DNA of 64,000 nucleotides from UBA11740 sp049273695 (GTDB taxonomy: Bacteria > Acidobacteriota > Blastocatellia > Pyrinomonadales > Pyrinomonadaceae), in assembly GCA_049273695.1 (NCBI GenBank), contig JBASRE010000042.1:1-64000 (forward strand). Direction: 5' to 3'. Made by a program: the position numbers and the translations under genes. Shown here piece after piece: positions 16,877 through 25,960 of the stretch; position 1 is the first letter of the stretch; each line of letters begins with the position of its first letter. The notes beneath the pieces were generated by a model. It was not told the DNA's origin, ran no database searches, and worked only from the letters and a program-made list of their open reading frames with translations.

Positions 16877-17547
16877 ATTGCGGTCCTTTCCTTCACGATC
16901 ACCATCATCTTCTGAAACACGTCCTCAATCGACATGCCGCTGGAATCCACAATGATGGCGTCTTCAGCCGCGACCAAAGGCGAATCCTCGCGGGTCGTGT
17001 CGCGGCGATCGCGTTCAGTGATGTCAGCCAGCGTCTGCTCGTACGTCGCCGCCGGATTGTGTTCACGCTCTTCTGCGAGCCGGCGTTCCGCTCTTTCTTC
17101 GATGGCCGCATCGAGAAAGAATTTTACGTCGGCGTTGGGAAAAACGACCGTGCCGATGTCGCGGCCGTTCATCACTGCGCCGCGCTCGCCCATCGCACGT
17201 TGCCGGAGCACCATCGCGCGGCGTACGGCCGGAAATGTCGAGACGATCGAAGAAATGTGTGTCACATCTTCGTCGCGAATCCGATCAGACACGTCACGAT
17301 TGTTCAGCTTCACGCGTAATGAATCCGGATCGCCCGCGAGATCGATGTCGCTGCGCTCTGCCAGGACCCCCACCGCGACATCATCAGTCTCTTTGATCGC
17401 AGATTGGATCACCGCTAGCGCGACGGCCCGATACATTGAGCCGGTATCGATGTAAAGCAGGCCCAGCTCGCGCGCCAGCATCCGGCCGAGCGTGGACTTG
17501 CCGGAACCTGACGGGCCGTCGATAGCGATGATTAGCGGTCGCGACAT
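16873..17547 (-). CDS. cmk: Cytidylate kinase
   Basis: Phosphorylates CMP/dCMP with ATP in pyrimidine nucleotide metabolism. 224 residues. P-loop IDGPSGSGKSTLGRMLA near the start, DTGSMYRAVAL, and the CMP-binding signatures MNGRDIGTVVFPNADVKFFLDA and ERAERRLAEE match the bacterial Cmk family and its usual length. The stop overlaps the start of the small membrane protein gene; riboflavin synthase follows. Confidence 0.96.
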   Translation of the reverse strand: MSRPLIIAIDGPSGSGKSTLGRMLARELGLLYIDTGSMYRAVALAVIQSAIKETDDVAVGVLAERSDIDLAGDPDSLRVKLNNRDVSDRIRDEDVTHISSIVSTFPAVRRAMVLRQRAMGERGAVMNGRDIGTVVFPNADVKFFLDAAIEERAERRLAEEREHNPAATYEQTLADITERDRRDTTREDSPLVAAEDAIIVDSSGMSIEDVFQKMMVIVKERTAI

Positions 17548-17670
17548 CTGCTCAGCAGAATACTATTCGCAGCACGCGCGGTCGACAACCTTGTCCGTGA
17601 TTTTCGCTGAGGTCAGCGGTCGCACGGGAGCATCCGCTCCCGCTCACCGGTGGTCTGGGATTAGTCGCCG

Positions 17671-19440
17671 TCAATTCATTATGTGGTGGGATCTCAACAT
17701 GATTGGCCCATTGAACGGGTAGTTCGCCGACCCACCAGTCAGTACTACCTGGGCCATATCGATTTGGATCATGGTGCGGATTTCCGGCCGGTCTATCTGC
17801 TCGACGAGCGAGAGCGCTCGATCGAAGTCGATCCGGCCGAGGACGGTAAGGATTTGGTTTAGTCTGCTCACGATCATGCCAAGATTATTCACGCCCGGCA
17901 TTTCCCATTCGCCGTCTTTCAAATAGCGAAAATCTATGCCGTCCAGGACAGCAGCGGCCGCCAACAACTCATTCAGCCGAATGATCAATGGCTGAACAAT
18001 CGCAAAGGTCTGATCGGGGTCAATCGCTGCGTAGGCCTGGGCCAGGCGCAGTTGGGCCTTCACTTGCTCTGCTGACGGCGGCATCGCCGTGACGAGAATC
18101 TTTCCGTCATTTAGCAGCTCAAGCGCCTCGGTCTTATTAGTAGCGGCAAGTGAATTCGTGATTTGCGCTATTAACTCGACCTTTCGCGTTATCGTTCGGG
18201 CTTTCTCAATTAAGGCGCGCGCGGAGGTCAGCTTGTCGTCGCCTTTTAAATTTCTCGCACTGTGCGCCTCGAGCTGATCTTGCATCTGCCGGCGTTGAAA
18301 CAGATCCGGGATCATCTCGATGATTTCTTTGGCACGAGTCACATCCCCGCTTGTCAATGCTTTCCCAGCCGCATGCTGATACGCCATAGTCTTGAATTCA
18401 GATGGTTGCTTTTCAGCCAACGCCAGGATGTCGTCGATGCTTGCCGTCTGACTGAGACGACTTAGCTCTTTATACATTTGCATGCCGGGATCGAGCGTGC
18501 GTTCTACCGTTCGCGACCAGGTACGGAGGTCTGTGGCGCGAGAAGGGGCATACTTCTCAACCAGCGGCATAAGCCCATCCAGGTGGTGATAAAAGTTTTG
18601 CGCCATGTTGATGCCGTTCTGCGTTTCGCGATTGAGGCTGAGTATTGAAGAAAGCACCATCGTGAAAAGTTCCCGAAACGTCTCTTCATCCGCTTGTGGT
18701 GGCTGGAACGAATTTAAAAGGTGCAAAGCGTAATTTGCCGACTCTGAATTCTTACTAAGGTCATCGCTTTTCAAACGGGCGACTATTTCGCCATGGAAAC
18801 CTTGCGCCGACTTAACGTCCTTTTGCGCCAGTTGCGACAACAGCGAACTGAGGTTCCAGCTAACACCACGCGACAGGCTGGCGCGTGCAATTCTTAACGC
18901 GAGTTCCGGATTCTTTGCGACAATGAGATTCGCCAGAGTAAGCTCGAGGCTGACTTCGTGCTGAGGATGCCCTTGGCGGGTGACCGCCGCGGGTAAGCGA
19001 GTTTGTCGAAGTACAGCCAGCGCCATTTCTGGATCGTGCGCGGCGATTCGCATCACCAAATTCTGCCGAAGCTCCTGGATCCTGGAAACGTCCTGATAAC
19101 GCTCGATGTCGCCAAAATCTGTTTCGGCAATATGCGTCGCGAGTTGCGTGGCTGCGGCACTGAACAGGGCGCGCGCGCGGTTTTCATCCCTCCGCCACAG
19201 CAAGTCCGCAATCGCGGCAGACGCCCGTATTCGGTTCACGGCTGAGTGAAACCTGGCAGACTGCTCCGAAATCGACTCGAGCAAATCCAATGCTTTCTTT
19301 TCAATCGCGGGGTCAACCGTGGGCGAGGGTGAAGGGGCAGGCGCACTGTTTGGCCGATGTTGGATCACTTGCCCATGCGTTGTTTGCAAGATCAGCAGAA
19401 CCAGAGTGAGAAGCAGGAGCAATGCGAGTCGTTGGTACAT
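17671..19440 (-). CDS. Secreted alpha-helical protein, paralogue of the one at 35.4 kb
   Basis: Family not recognised. I chose ATG 19440 (MYQRLALLLLL), which has AGGAAG seven bases upstream, giving 589 residues with a signal peptide ending near THGQ. The rest is helical and TPR-like in feel (ADLLWRRDENRARALF, ALAVLRQTRLP). It is clearly related to the 640-residue protein at 35353-37275: both share LLW-RD-RAR--F near the N-terminus, HD-E-A---LRQT, and C-terminal LNELLAAA-VL-G with IDF-RA. The two likely do the same kind of periplasmic job; none can be named. The cmk gene is just downstream on the same strand, after a short palindrome. Confidence 0.72.
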   Translation of the reverse strand: MYQRLALLLLLTLVLLILQTTHGQVIQHRPNSAPAPSPSPTVDPAIEKKALDLLESISEQSARFHSAVNRIRASAAIADLLWRRDENRARALFSAAATQLATHIAETDFGDIERYQDVSRIQELRQNLVMRIAAHDPEMALAVLRQTRLPAAVTRQGHPQHEVSLELTLANLIVAKNPELALRIARASLSRGVSWNLSSLLSQLAQKDVKSAQGFHGEIVARLKSDDLSKNSESANYALHLLNSFQPPQADEETFRELFTMVLSSILSLNRETQNGINMAQNFYHHLDGLMPLVEKYAPSRATDLRTWSRTVERTLDPGMQMYKELSRLSQTASIDDILALAEKQPSEFKTMAYQHAAGKALTSGDVTRAKEIIEMIPDLFQRRQMQDQLEAHSARNLKGDDKLTSARALIEKARTITRKVELIAQITNSLAATNKTEALELLNDGKILVTAMPPSAEQVKAQLRLAQAYAAIDPDQTFAIVQPLIIRLNELLAAAAVLDGIDFRYLKDGEWEMPGVNNLGMIVSRLNQILTVLGRIDFDRALSLVEQIDRPEIRTMIQIDMAQVVLTGGSANYPFNGPIMLRSHHIMN

Positions 19441-19824
19441 CGCCACTTCCTTTCTTATAACCGCGGCGCTTGGGTTGAGAACGATGAAACGGGCCGAACT
19501 TGCGAACGCCGGTGTTCTCTTCAAAGTGATCTGACGAGTGACTTGATTCGTTGTTTTGAAGCGCCTAATAACCTCGACGTTTCCCGACGGCCACAAAAAT
19601 TGTCCGACTAACTACTGGACGCCCGGTTTTGAGAATTGTTCCGTAAGTTAGCAGACTTAAAGCCAGTCAGGCCCTCAACTCCGTCCTTTTCGTGGGCTGC
19701 GATTAGCCGGATGCCCGACATTACTTCACCACGATGTCACATCTTACCGGCCAGCTTCCTGGCCCGATCGCGACAAGTCGTGAGCAGGTTGTACTATTGC
19801 CCGGCAACTAAATAGACTACAGAC
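19441..19824. other. Divergent intergenic region
   Basis: Separates the leftward secreted-protein gene from rightward mqnC, so it should hold promoters for both. I see the AGGAAG serving the start at 19440 and no convincing sigma-70 boxes, repeats or RNA gene. The reading frame of the leftward gene stays open up to 19596, but no ribosome-binding site supports that longer form. Confidence 0.4.
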
Positions 19825-20982
19825 GTGACGACGCCCGACATTCAACCCATCCTCGACCGCGCGCTCGCCGGTGAACGACTGACCACTGGCGACTGCACGG
19901 CGCTGCTCGAATCGCACGACGTCGCGAAAATCGGCGCGGCGGCGGACGAGGTTCGCAAGCGTAAGCATCCCGACAACATCGTCACCTACATCATCGATCG
20001 AAACGTTAACTACACGAACGTCTGCAACGTAGTCTGCACGTTTTGCGCGTTCTATCGACGGCCGGGCGCGCCGGACACTTATGTGCGCACGCTCGAAGAG
20101 ATTTGCGAAAAGATTGACGAGACAATCGCGTTGGGCGGCACGGGCGTTCTGATGCAGGGCGGGTTGCATCCCGATTTCGGCATCGAGTGGTATGAAGATC
20201 TGCTACGAAATCTCAGCGCGAAGTATCCCGGATTTCAACTGCACTGCTTCTCGCCGCCTGAGATTCACAACATCCATCTGATAACCGGGCTCGATTACGA
20301 AACGATCATGCGGCGGCTGAAGGACGCGGGGCTTTACAGTCTGCCCGGCGGTGGCGCCGAGATTCTCGATGACGAAGTTCGCAAGCGCGTCGCGACAAAA
20401 TGCACGACGGACGAATGGCTCGACGTCATGCGAGCTGTACACAAAGTTGGATTACGCTCGAGCGCGACGATGATGTTCGGCATCGGCGATCGCGTCGAGC
20501 ATCGCGTGCGTCACCTGCAAAGGATCCGCGATCTTCAGGATGAAACGGGAGGCTTCTTCGCGTTTATCCCGTGGACGTTTCAGCGTGAGAACACCGCGCT
20601 GGGACGAAAGATTAAGGACGAGCCAACCGGAATTGATTATCTGAAAATGCTCGCGGTTTCAGTGCTGTTTCTCGACAACATTGAAAACTTCCAATCGTCC
20701 TGGCTGACGCAGGGCCTGCGTCTCGGACAAGTCGCGCTGCGTTTCGGCGCGAACGACATGGGCTCGATCATGATCGAAGAGAACGTTGTCTCGGCCGCGG
20801 GAGCGCACAATCGCGCGTCGGAAGAGATGCTGCGTTACTTGATCACCGAAGCCGGGTTCACTCCCCAGCAACGCGATATTCTTTATCGTCACGTGTCGCG
20901 CGCCGAGCGCGAAGCACGCGAGCAGGCATTCACACCTCAAACGACAAATTCACGCCAATTGAAAGTAATGACGGTGGCGTAG
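19825..20982 (+). CDS. mqnC: Cyclic dehypoxanthinyl futalosine synthase (MqnC)
   Basis: Radical-SAM enzyme of the futalosine route to menaquinone: cyclises dehypoxanthine futalosine. 385 residues. CxxxCxxC cluster in TNVCNVVCTFCAF (Cys67, 71, 74), then GGLHPD, CFSPPEI, SLPGGGAEIL, IPWTFQ and NFQSSWLTQG, all MqnC hallmarks that separate it from the related MqnE. Starts at GTG 19825 without a strong ribosome-binding site. No other mqn gene is nearby. Menaquinone would be the respiratory quinone of this organism. Confidence 0.93.
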   Translation: MTTPDIQPILDRALAGERLTTGDCTALLESHDVAKIGAAADEVRKRKHPDNIVTYIIDRNVNYTNVCNVVCTFCAFYRRPGAPDTYVRTLEEICEKIDETIALGGTGVLMQGGLHPDFGIEWYEDLLRNLSAKYPGFQLHCFSPPEIHNIHLITGLDYETIMRRLKDAGLYSLPGGGAEILDDEVRKRVATKCTTDEWLDVMRAVHKVGLRSSATMMFGIGDRVEHRVRHLQRIRDLQDETGGFFAFIPWTFQRENTALGRKIKDEPTGIDYLKMLAVSVLFLDNIENFQSSWLTQGLRLGQVALRFGANDMGSIMIEENVVSAAGAHNRASEEMLRYLITEAGFTPQQRDILYRHVSRAEREAREQAFTPQTTNSRQLKVMTVA

Positions 20983-20990
20983 TTTGCTTT

Positions 20991-21555
20991 ATCTCCCTCT
21001 CCCTCTGGGAGAGGGTAGGGGTGAGGGAGCGAAGCTTTAGCGAGAACCACTCTTTTGACCTCCAGCGCGCGGCTGCGCCCCGCGTAGATGATCGCCGATC
21101 GCACTCAACACACGGTCTGTCTCATTCAACACCTCTTCATTTGAGAACCGCAGCGTGCGCAGTCCAAGAGCCGACATGTATGCCACACGATCCTGATCGT
21201 GATGCCAAACTTGCGGTCGGGAGTGGATGCCGCCATCGCACTCAATCACCAGGCTGGCTTCATTACAGTAGAAGTCAACAATGTACTGGCCAAGTTGATG
21301 CTGCCGTCGAAACTTGAATCCGAGTAGCTTCCGGTTGCGCAATCTATCCCAAAGAAATACCTCGGCGTTGGCTGAGGTTTGACGTAATTTCCGCGCCCTT
21401 CCCAGCGAACCGGAATACGCGAACCCTCCACGATACTGCCGTGACTTGTGCATTCTTATCTACGCGCGGCGCAGCCGCGCGGTGGAAGTTAAGGTGGGGA
21501 CCGCGCTAAAGCTTCGCTCCCTCACCCCCCTCCCTCTCCCAGAGGGAGAGGGAGA
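20991..21555. mobile_element. DUF559 cassette with ~100-bp inverted repeats
   Basis: Left repeat 20991-21088 and right repeat 21459-21555 are inverted copies. The outer ~50 bases are nearly identical (CTCCCTCTCCCTCTGGGAGA, then GGGGTGAGGGAGCGAAGCTT), the next ~20 bases diverge, and the inner part GCGCGGCTGCGCC...CGCGTAGAT matches again. The only gene inside is the DUF559 nuclease, whose ATG is five bases from the right repeat and whose stop lies in the left one. No target duplication was seen. The outer sequence is of the CCCTCTCCC repeat type common in many bacteria. Confidence 0.75.
21037..21453 (-). CDS. DUF559 (Vsr-like) endonuclease-domain protein
   Basis: 138 residues; DUF559 family, a small PD-(D/E)XK-fold nuclease group related to very-short-patch-repair endonucleases. 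Visible: ARKLRQTSANAEVFLWDRLR, GFKFRRQHQLG, the core YIVDFYC and VIECDGGIH with the acidic catalytic residues, and SNEEVLNE near the end. The last ~15 residues (GAQPRAGGQKSGSR) are encoded by the flanking inverted repeat. Transcribed against mqnC and probably self-contained between its repeats. Cellular role unknown; it may act on the repeat DNA itself, which is a hypothesis. Confidence 0.88.
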   Translation of the reverse strand: MHKSRQYRGGFAYSGSLGRARKLRQTSANAEVFLWDRLRNRKLLGFKFRRQHQLGQYIVDFYCNEASLVIECDGGIHSRPQVWHHDQDRVAYMSALGLRTLRFSNEEVLNETDRVLSAIGDHLRGAQPRAGGQKSGSR

Positions 21556-21572
21556 AATCCCTGACCAACGAC

Positions 21573-22088
21573 TTAGGCGGATTTCACTTCGCGGATGCGG
21601 CGGCGACGACGTTTGTGTTCGTCTTCCTCCGGCATCTGACGTTCTGGTTCAGCAACGAACAACGGCTCCATTTTAGAACCCTTAACTAGTAGGCCTGTGC
21701 CTTCAGCGGTTGGATTTACTTTGGCGGACAGGACCCGCGATACGCGCTTCGGCATCAGCGCCGGAGCAATGGATGCGGCTGATTCCGCCAGGGCAACGAT
21801 GTCTCCGCCGCCACGCCAGTGCTCGCGCACGACTGTGTCGTCAGTGCGACCGATCAATCGCAGCAGCGTTAGTGCAACCAGGAATAGATCGTCGATCTGC
21901 CCAAGAAACGGAATCATGTCCGGCAGAAAATCAAATGGAATAATCGCGTAAATGACCGCGGCAGCGAACAACGCGCGCTCAGTGACCGGCACGCGCTTAT
22001 CAACCATCAGTCGCCCGGACAGCGCAATCATGTTCGGCAGAAACATGAGCAAATTCTTCATGCGGCTTTTAAGTTTGAGTTTGGACAT
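21573..22088 (-). CDS. DUF1232 (YkvA-like) membrane protein
   Basis: 171 residues. The DUF1232 core is seen as ERALFAAAVIYAIIPFDFLP followed by DMIPFLGQIDDLFLVALTL, the family's signature with hydrophobic segments and PxDxxPD. The C-terminal part is polar and ends in a basic run (HKRRRRRIREVKSA). Function of the family is unknown. It starts next to a 7-base word array and ends close to the DUF559 cassette. Confidence 0.85.
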   Translation of the reverse strand: MSKLKLKSRMKNLLMFLPNMIALSGRLMVDKRVPVTERALFAAAVIYAIIPFDFLPDMIPFLGQIDDLFLVALTLLRLIGRTDDTVVREHWRGGGDIVALAESAASIAPALMPKRVSRVLSAKVNPTAEGTGLLVKGSKMEPLFVAEPERQMPEEDEHKRRRRRIREVKSA

Positions 22089-22093
22089 CGTGG

Positions 22094-22316
22094 GTAATTA
22101 GTTGTCAGTAGTCGGTAGTTAGTTGTCAGAGTTAGTCGTCCGAGTTAGTTGTCAGTTGAAATACGACTTACTGAAGAGGCTCGTTCCAACCTTTCGAGGA
22201 GTCTAGATCGAGCCGGTAAACCTAGCAAGCTTTCGGCTCGAACGATGGTCATGGTAAATTTGCCCCGCTTTCTTCTCAAAAACAACTGACCACTGACAAC
22301 TGACCACTGACAGTTA
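22094..22316. repeat. Inverted heptamer array, TTAGTTG/ACTGACC type
   Basis: Left arm 22094-22158 has TTAGTTG, TCAGTAG, TCGGTAG, TTAGTTG and variants; right arm 22279-22316 has ACTGACC, ACTGACA, ACTGACC, ACTGACA in perfect 7-base register. The spacer is ~120 bases. The right arm ends at the GTG start of pta. Confidence 0.78.
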
Positions 22317-22318
22317 CC

Positions 22319-23329
22319 GTGTCCATTCTCGATCAAATCCGCCAGCGTGCTGCTTCTAATCAGCAACACATTGTTTTGCCGGAAGGTGAAGATCCCCGCA
22401 CGTTAATCGCCGCCGGCGCCGCAGTGCGACAACGGCTGGCGCGAATTACCGTGCTGGGATCGGAAGGCAAGCTTCGGGAAGCGGCGCGCCAGTCAGGCGC
22501 CGACCTCGGCGGCGTCGAAGTGATCGATCACGTCCGCTCTAACGACTTCGAAAAGATGGTTTCGTTGCTGTACGAAGCGCGACGCGCAAAGGGCATGACG
22601 CTCGACGAAGCGCGCAACGCTTTGCGCGATCCGCTTTACTACGGAAACCTGATGGTGCGCGCCGGACGAGCTGACGGTTCGGTCGCCGGCGCGACGAACA
22701 CCACATCGCACACCGTGCGCGCCGCGCTGCACTGCATCGGGGTGCGGCCGGGCTTCAAGCTGGTGTCGAGTTTCTTCTTAATGGCGCTGCGCGACGAAAG
22801 CGTCGGTCACAACGGCGCGATGATCTACGCGGACTGCGGCGTCGTGATCGAGCCGACCGCCGCCGAACTCGCAGAGATCGCAATTGCCTCAGCCGATTCT
22901 TGCCGCGCCTTGCTTGGCGCCGAGCCACGCGTCGCGATGCTCTCGTTTTCAACCAAAGGCAGTGCGAAACACAAACTGATCGACAAAGTTGTTGAAGCCA
23001 CACGGACAGTTCGCGCGCGGGCGCCGCAAATCGAGATCGACGGCGAGCTACAAGCCGACGCGGCGCTCGTCGCGGCAATCGGTCAATCGAAAGCGCCTGG
23101 GTCGCCGGTCGCGGGCCGCGCCAACGTGCTCATCTTTCCCGACCTACAGGCGGGCAACATCGCGTACAAACTGACCGAGCGTCTGGCTGGAGCGACGGCT
23201 ATTGGCCCGATTTTGCAGGGCTTGGACCGTCCTGCGAACGATCTTTCCCGCGGCTGCAAACCGGAAGATATCGTTGACGCCATTGCCATCACTGCCGTTC
23301 AAGCTCAGGCGAGAAAATCCGGCGGTTGA
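22319..23329 (+). CDS. pta: Phosphate acetyltransferase
   Basis: Interconverts acetyl-CoA and acetyl phosphate. 336 residues, the short form lacking the N-terminal DRTGG extension. Visible: VLPEGEDPRTLIAA at the N-terminus, ADGSVAGATNTTSHTVRAAL, MLSFSTKGSAKH, GELQADAAL, NVLIFPDLQAGNIAYKLTER and PILQGLDRPANDLSRG, all Pta/Ptb signatures. GTG start at 22319, next to the end of a heptamer array, with no clear ribosome-binding site. No acetate kinase gene is nearby. Phosphate butyryltransferase is less likely, given the DLSRG end motif and length. Confidence 0.93.
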   Translation: MSILDQIRQRAASNQQHIVLPEGEDPRTLIAAGAAVRQRLARITVLGSEGKLREAARQSGADLGGVEVIDHVRSNDFEKMVSLLYEARRAKGMTLDEARNALRDPLYYGNLMVRAGRADGSVAGATNTTSHTVRAALHCIGVRPGFKLVSSFFLMALRDESVGHNGAMIYADCGVVIEPTAAELAEIAIASADSCRALLGAEPRVAMLSFSTKGSAKHKLIDKVVEATRTVRARAPQIEIDGELQADAALVAAIGQSKAPGSPVAGRANVLIFPDLQAGNIAYKLTERLAGATAIGPILQGLDRPANDLSRGCKPEDIVDAIAITAVQAQARKSGG

Positions 23330-23404
23330 GTTTCCGAAGGCAACGGCCCGGCAGCCGCGCACGCATCAAACCCTCGCACACCTTCACCAGTTGAGGAGAA
23401 CAAT

Positions 23405-24544
23405 TTGCGCCGCACTCTACTTATTATTCTTGGTTTGACGCTGCTGATCTCAGTCGCCGCCAGCTCACCCGCTCAAACTGCGAAACCATCGCCGACGCCG
23501 CCCCCCGAAGATAAAGAAGGCCAGGACCCGGTCAAAGTCTTCACCGAGGAAGTTCGCCTCCAGGTAATCGCCACGGATCAGGCCGGCAACTACGATGCCG
23601 GGGTGGAAATTGACGAGGTGCTGGTTTTGGAAGATGGACAACCTCAACAGATTCGCAGCATTCGCCATCTGCCCAGCAACGTTCTCCTGTTACTCGATAC
23701 CGGAAATCAACTCGGGTTAAAAGATACAAACGCGACGCGAGCAGTAGCGATGCGACTGATATCCCGTCTAAAAGAGGGCGATCGATTTGCGGTGATGCAA
23801 TTTGCGATGCGGCCCGAGCTTTTGCAGCCATGGACGACGGACAAGGTGGCCGCGGCAAGAATTCTGAAAACAAAACTACTCGCGGGAAAAAGTAGCCGCC
23901 TGAACGACGCTCTGGTCGCGGCCGCCACACTATTCAATGATACGCCGCCGGGAACACGCCATCTTGTGCTGGTCACTGATGGTGTCGAAGAACCCGGAGG
24001 CAAGACAACGCTCGCGAAGGCTTTGCGCGAGCTGAACTCGACGCAGGTTAGCGTCCACGTGATTAGTTACACTCTGCTGGCGCGCCTCACTCTCGCCGGA
24101 CAAACAAAGATCGTCAAAGGTGGCGATGGGAAGCAGCGCGACGGAAATCCTGCCAGCAATCCCGTCGCGAATGGCGATCCGACCTTGCCGCCCGGGAGCA
24201 CTCGAACTCCGACTTTCAAATTAGGCACCATCGATCTCGATTTTCCCATGCGCCGGAAACGCAAAGAATATGAGCGCTCGACGCATGAGGGCGAGCGCCT
24301 TCTGACTGAGATTGCCCAGGAGAGTGGCGGGCGGATTCTGTTGCCGGACTCGGTCGAGGCGATGCTTGGTCAAGCGGACTCGATCGCCCGCGACATCGGA
24401 GCGCACTATGTCATTACGTATCGGCCGACAAAACCGCTCGCCGATGCCAAGCCCGGCGAATATCGTCGGATTGAAGTGGCTGCACGCCGCGTCGGCCTAT
24501 ATCTGCGCAGTCGCCGCGGGTATTTTGTGCCGGCTCAGCAGTAG
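23405..24544 (+). CDS. VWFA-related secreted protein (acidobacterial type)
   Basis: 379 residues with a signal peptide (LLIILGLTLLISVAA...SPAQ) and one von Willebrand factor A-like domain (~90-370). The family is greatly expanded in Acidobacteria. The MIDAS motif is degenerate: the usual DxSxS reads DTGNQ (Asp98), while LVTDGVEEPGG keeps the later Asp. A low-complexity insert (~residues 225-275) interrupts the domain. TTG start at 23405 with GAGGAG upstream. Probably an extracytoplasmic binding protein; ligand unknown. Confidence 0.85.
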   Translation: MRRTLLIILGLTLLISVAASSPAQTAKPSPTPPPEDKEGQDPVKVFTEEVRLQVIATDQAGNYDAGVEIDEVLVLEDGQPQQIRSIRHLPSNVLLLLDTGNQLGLKDTNATRAVAMRLISRLKEGDRFAVMQFAMRPELLQPWTTDKVAAARILKTKLLAGKSSRLNDALVAAATLFNDTPPGTRHLVLVTDGVEEPGGKTTLAKALRELNSTQVSVHVISYTLLARLTLAGQTKIVKGGDGKQRDGNPASNPVANGDPTLPPGSTRTPTFKLGTIDLDFPMRRKRKEYERSTHEGERLLTEIAQESGGRILLPDSVEAMLGQADSIARDIGAHYVITYRPTKPLADAKPGEYRRIEVAARRVGLYLRSRRGYFVPAQQ

Positions 24545-24603
24545 TCCGGTACAGGGTGCTACTCTCCATGCCAAAAGAGTCTCATCGGCGGCGAATTCTT
24601 CAA

Positions 24604-24858
24604 ATGATTTTCTTAATTGAATACGATCGAAAAAAGGGTAAGCTCATCTCTTTTCAAACGTTCGAAGACTGCGAACGAGACGAAGCTCAAGAAACTCGCC
24701 TCGATCTCGAGCTGCGTCTGTTTCGACGCGGAGTTGAACGTGAAGTAGTAATTTTAGAAGCTGAATCCGAAGAACTCATCCGAAGAACGCATGCGCGTTA
24801 TTTCTACACTCTGAGAGAACTAATCGAGAAGTTCAAATCAGCCGTCCCCGCCGCGTAG
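24604..24858 (+). CDS. Small conserved-looking hypothetical protein
   Basis: 84 residues from the ATG at 24604 (MIFLIEYDRKKGKL). Predicted beta strand, then a charged helix (CERDEAQETRLDLELRLFRRG), then VVILEAESEELIRRTH. The frame stays open to an ATG at 24556, but the added part looks random. It lies 59 bases after the VWFA gene on the same strand. The last few codons run into a repeat. No function can be named. Confidence 0.6.
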   Translation: MIFLIEYDRKKGKLISFQTFEDCERDEAQETRLDLELRLFRRGVEREVVILEAESEELIRRTHARYFYTLRELIEKFKSAVPAA

Positions 24859-24992
24859 CGGCGAAATGTCTATAGAACCGCGTTGAGAATGACTCCTAAG
24901 CTCCGTAGGAGCGAAATATCTGTCGCCCATAAATGGGCTCCAACTTTTTACTGAACGCGATTCTATAAACATTTCGTCCCTACGGGACGCTT
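24843..24992. repeat. Palindromic intergenic repeat, GCGAAAT-TCTATAG type
   Basis: CCGCCGCGTAGCGGCGAAAT with GTCTATAGAA, then CTCCGTAGGAGCGAAATATC, then the inverted form TTCTATAAACATTTCGTCCC with TACGGGACG. Each part couples a short GC-rich stem to the shared word GCGAAAT/ATTTCG. It spans the gap between the small gene and the protease gene. Confidence 0.65.
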
Positions 24993-25026
24993 TGAAGATT
25001 AGCTACTCAAGAGAGATGATTCCGGC

Positions 25027-25932
25027 GTGTCAAGTTTTAAAGCTGCGTTCAAAAAACTCATACCCTCGGTTGTCGGAATTGGCTTGAGGCGAAGTGCCGA
25101 CAATTACCAAATACTCGGCACCGGGTTCTTTCTGAGTTCGGACGGATGGATCGTTACAAACCGTCATGTTCTTGAAGCTGTTGCAGACTTCTCCCCCAAT
25201 GGCAGCATAAGAATCAAAAACAATGCAACGGTAGTAATGTTTGTTCAAGCTCCGCCAACTCCGGAGTTTCGTTCGGTAACGGGCATTATTGCGACTCGAG
25301 TTTTAGCGGTGGTGGCACCGCCAAATGCCAGTATTGAAATTGCTGCGGCAGCCGAAAAAATTGCCAAGGGAGAATTTGTGCCACCGAAATTCAAGGGTCT
25401 CGATCCCGAGATAATTCACGCCGACACTTTGGATGTAGGCCTGTGCCAAATTAATCCTAAAAGCCTTCCGCATGAGGCGCTACCTCTATCTCCGGCAAAA
25501 ATCGTCGATTCGAAACATGTTTCCGAAGGCACCACGATTGGAGTGATGGGATTTCCAAGGGGTCTATCCCTTAATGAAACTTATTCGTCAGTGTCTGACA
25601 TTCAGTTAACACCACTCTTGCAGGTTGGTGTGATTTCGGGGAAGTTGCCGATGTCTGGTGATCCTAACCCAGATCGATTTGTACTCGACATCATGATTAA
25701 TCCGGGAAGTAGTGGCTCGCCGGTTTTCCTAGAAGATGGCAGCGTGATAGGGATTGCACATGCTACGCGGATTGCTTTTCATCCACTCCAAGTTCTTCAG
25801 GAAGATGGAGTCACTGAATCTGAACGCCACGGAATCTCGATTCCAATTGGACTTGGTCTCGCAATTCCGAGCACGAAATTTCCTGAGGAATGGCTCGGTG
25901 GAAAGTCCAGGGAAAAGCGAAAACGAAAATAG
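25027..25932 (+). CDS. Trypsin-like (S1/HtrA-type) serine protease, no signal peptide
   Basis: 301 residues with a chymotrypsin fold: His47 in IVTNRHVLEA, Asp in HADTLDVGLCQIN, and nucleophile Ser in NPGSSGSPVFLEDG, followed by VIGIAHATR. No PDZ domain and no recognisable export signal, so it may act in the cytoplasm. GTG start at 25027 with a purine-rich stretch (AGAGAGATGA) upstream. Its codons are richer in A+T than neighbouring housekeeping genes, a hint of transfer. Similar stand-alone proteases occur in bacterial conflict systems, but nothing next to it shows that here. Confidence 0.8.
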   Translation: MSSFKAAFKKLIPSVVGIGLRRSADNYQILGTGFFLSSDGWIVTNRHVLEAVADFSPNGSIRIKNNATVVMFVQAPPTPEFRSVTGIIATRVLAVVAPPNASIEIAAAAEKIAKGEFVPPKFKGLDPEIIHADTLDVGLCQINPKSLPHEALPLSPAKIVDSKHVSEGTTIGVMGFPRGLSLNETYSSVSDIQLTPLLQVGVISGKLPMSGDPNPDRFVLDIMINPGSSGSPVFLEDGSVIGIAHATRIAFHPLQVLQEDGVTESERHGISIPIGLGLAIPSTKFPEEWLGGKSREKRKRK

Positions 25933-25960
25933 CCTCTCGTTTAAAAGTCATTCGAGGCGC

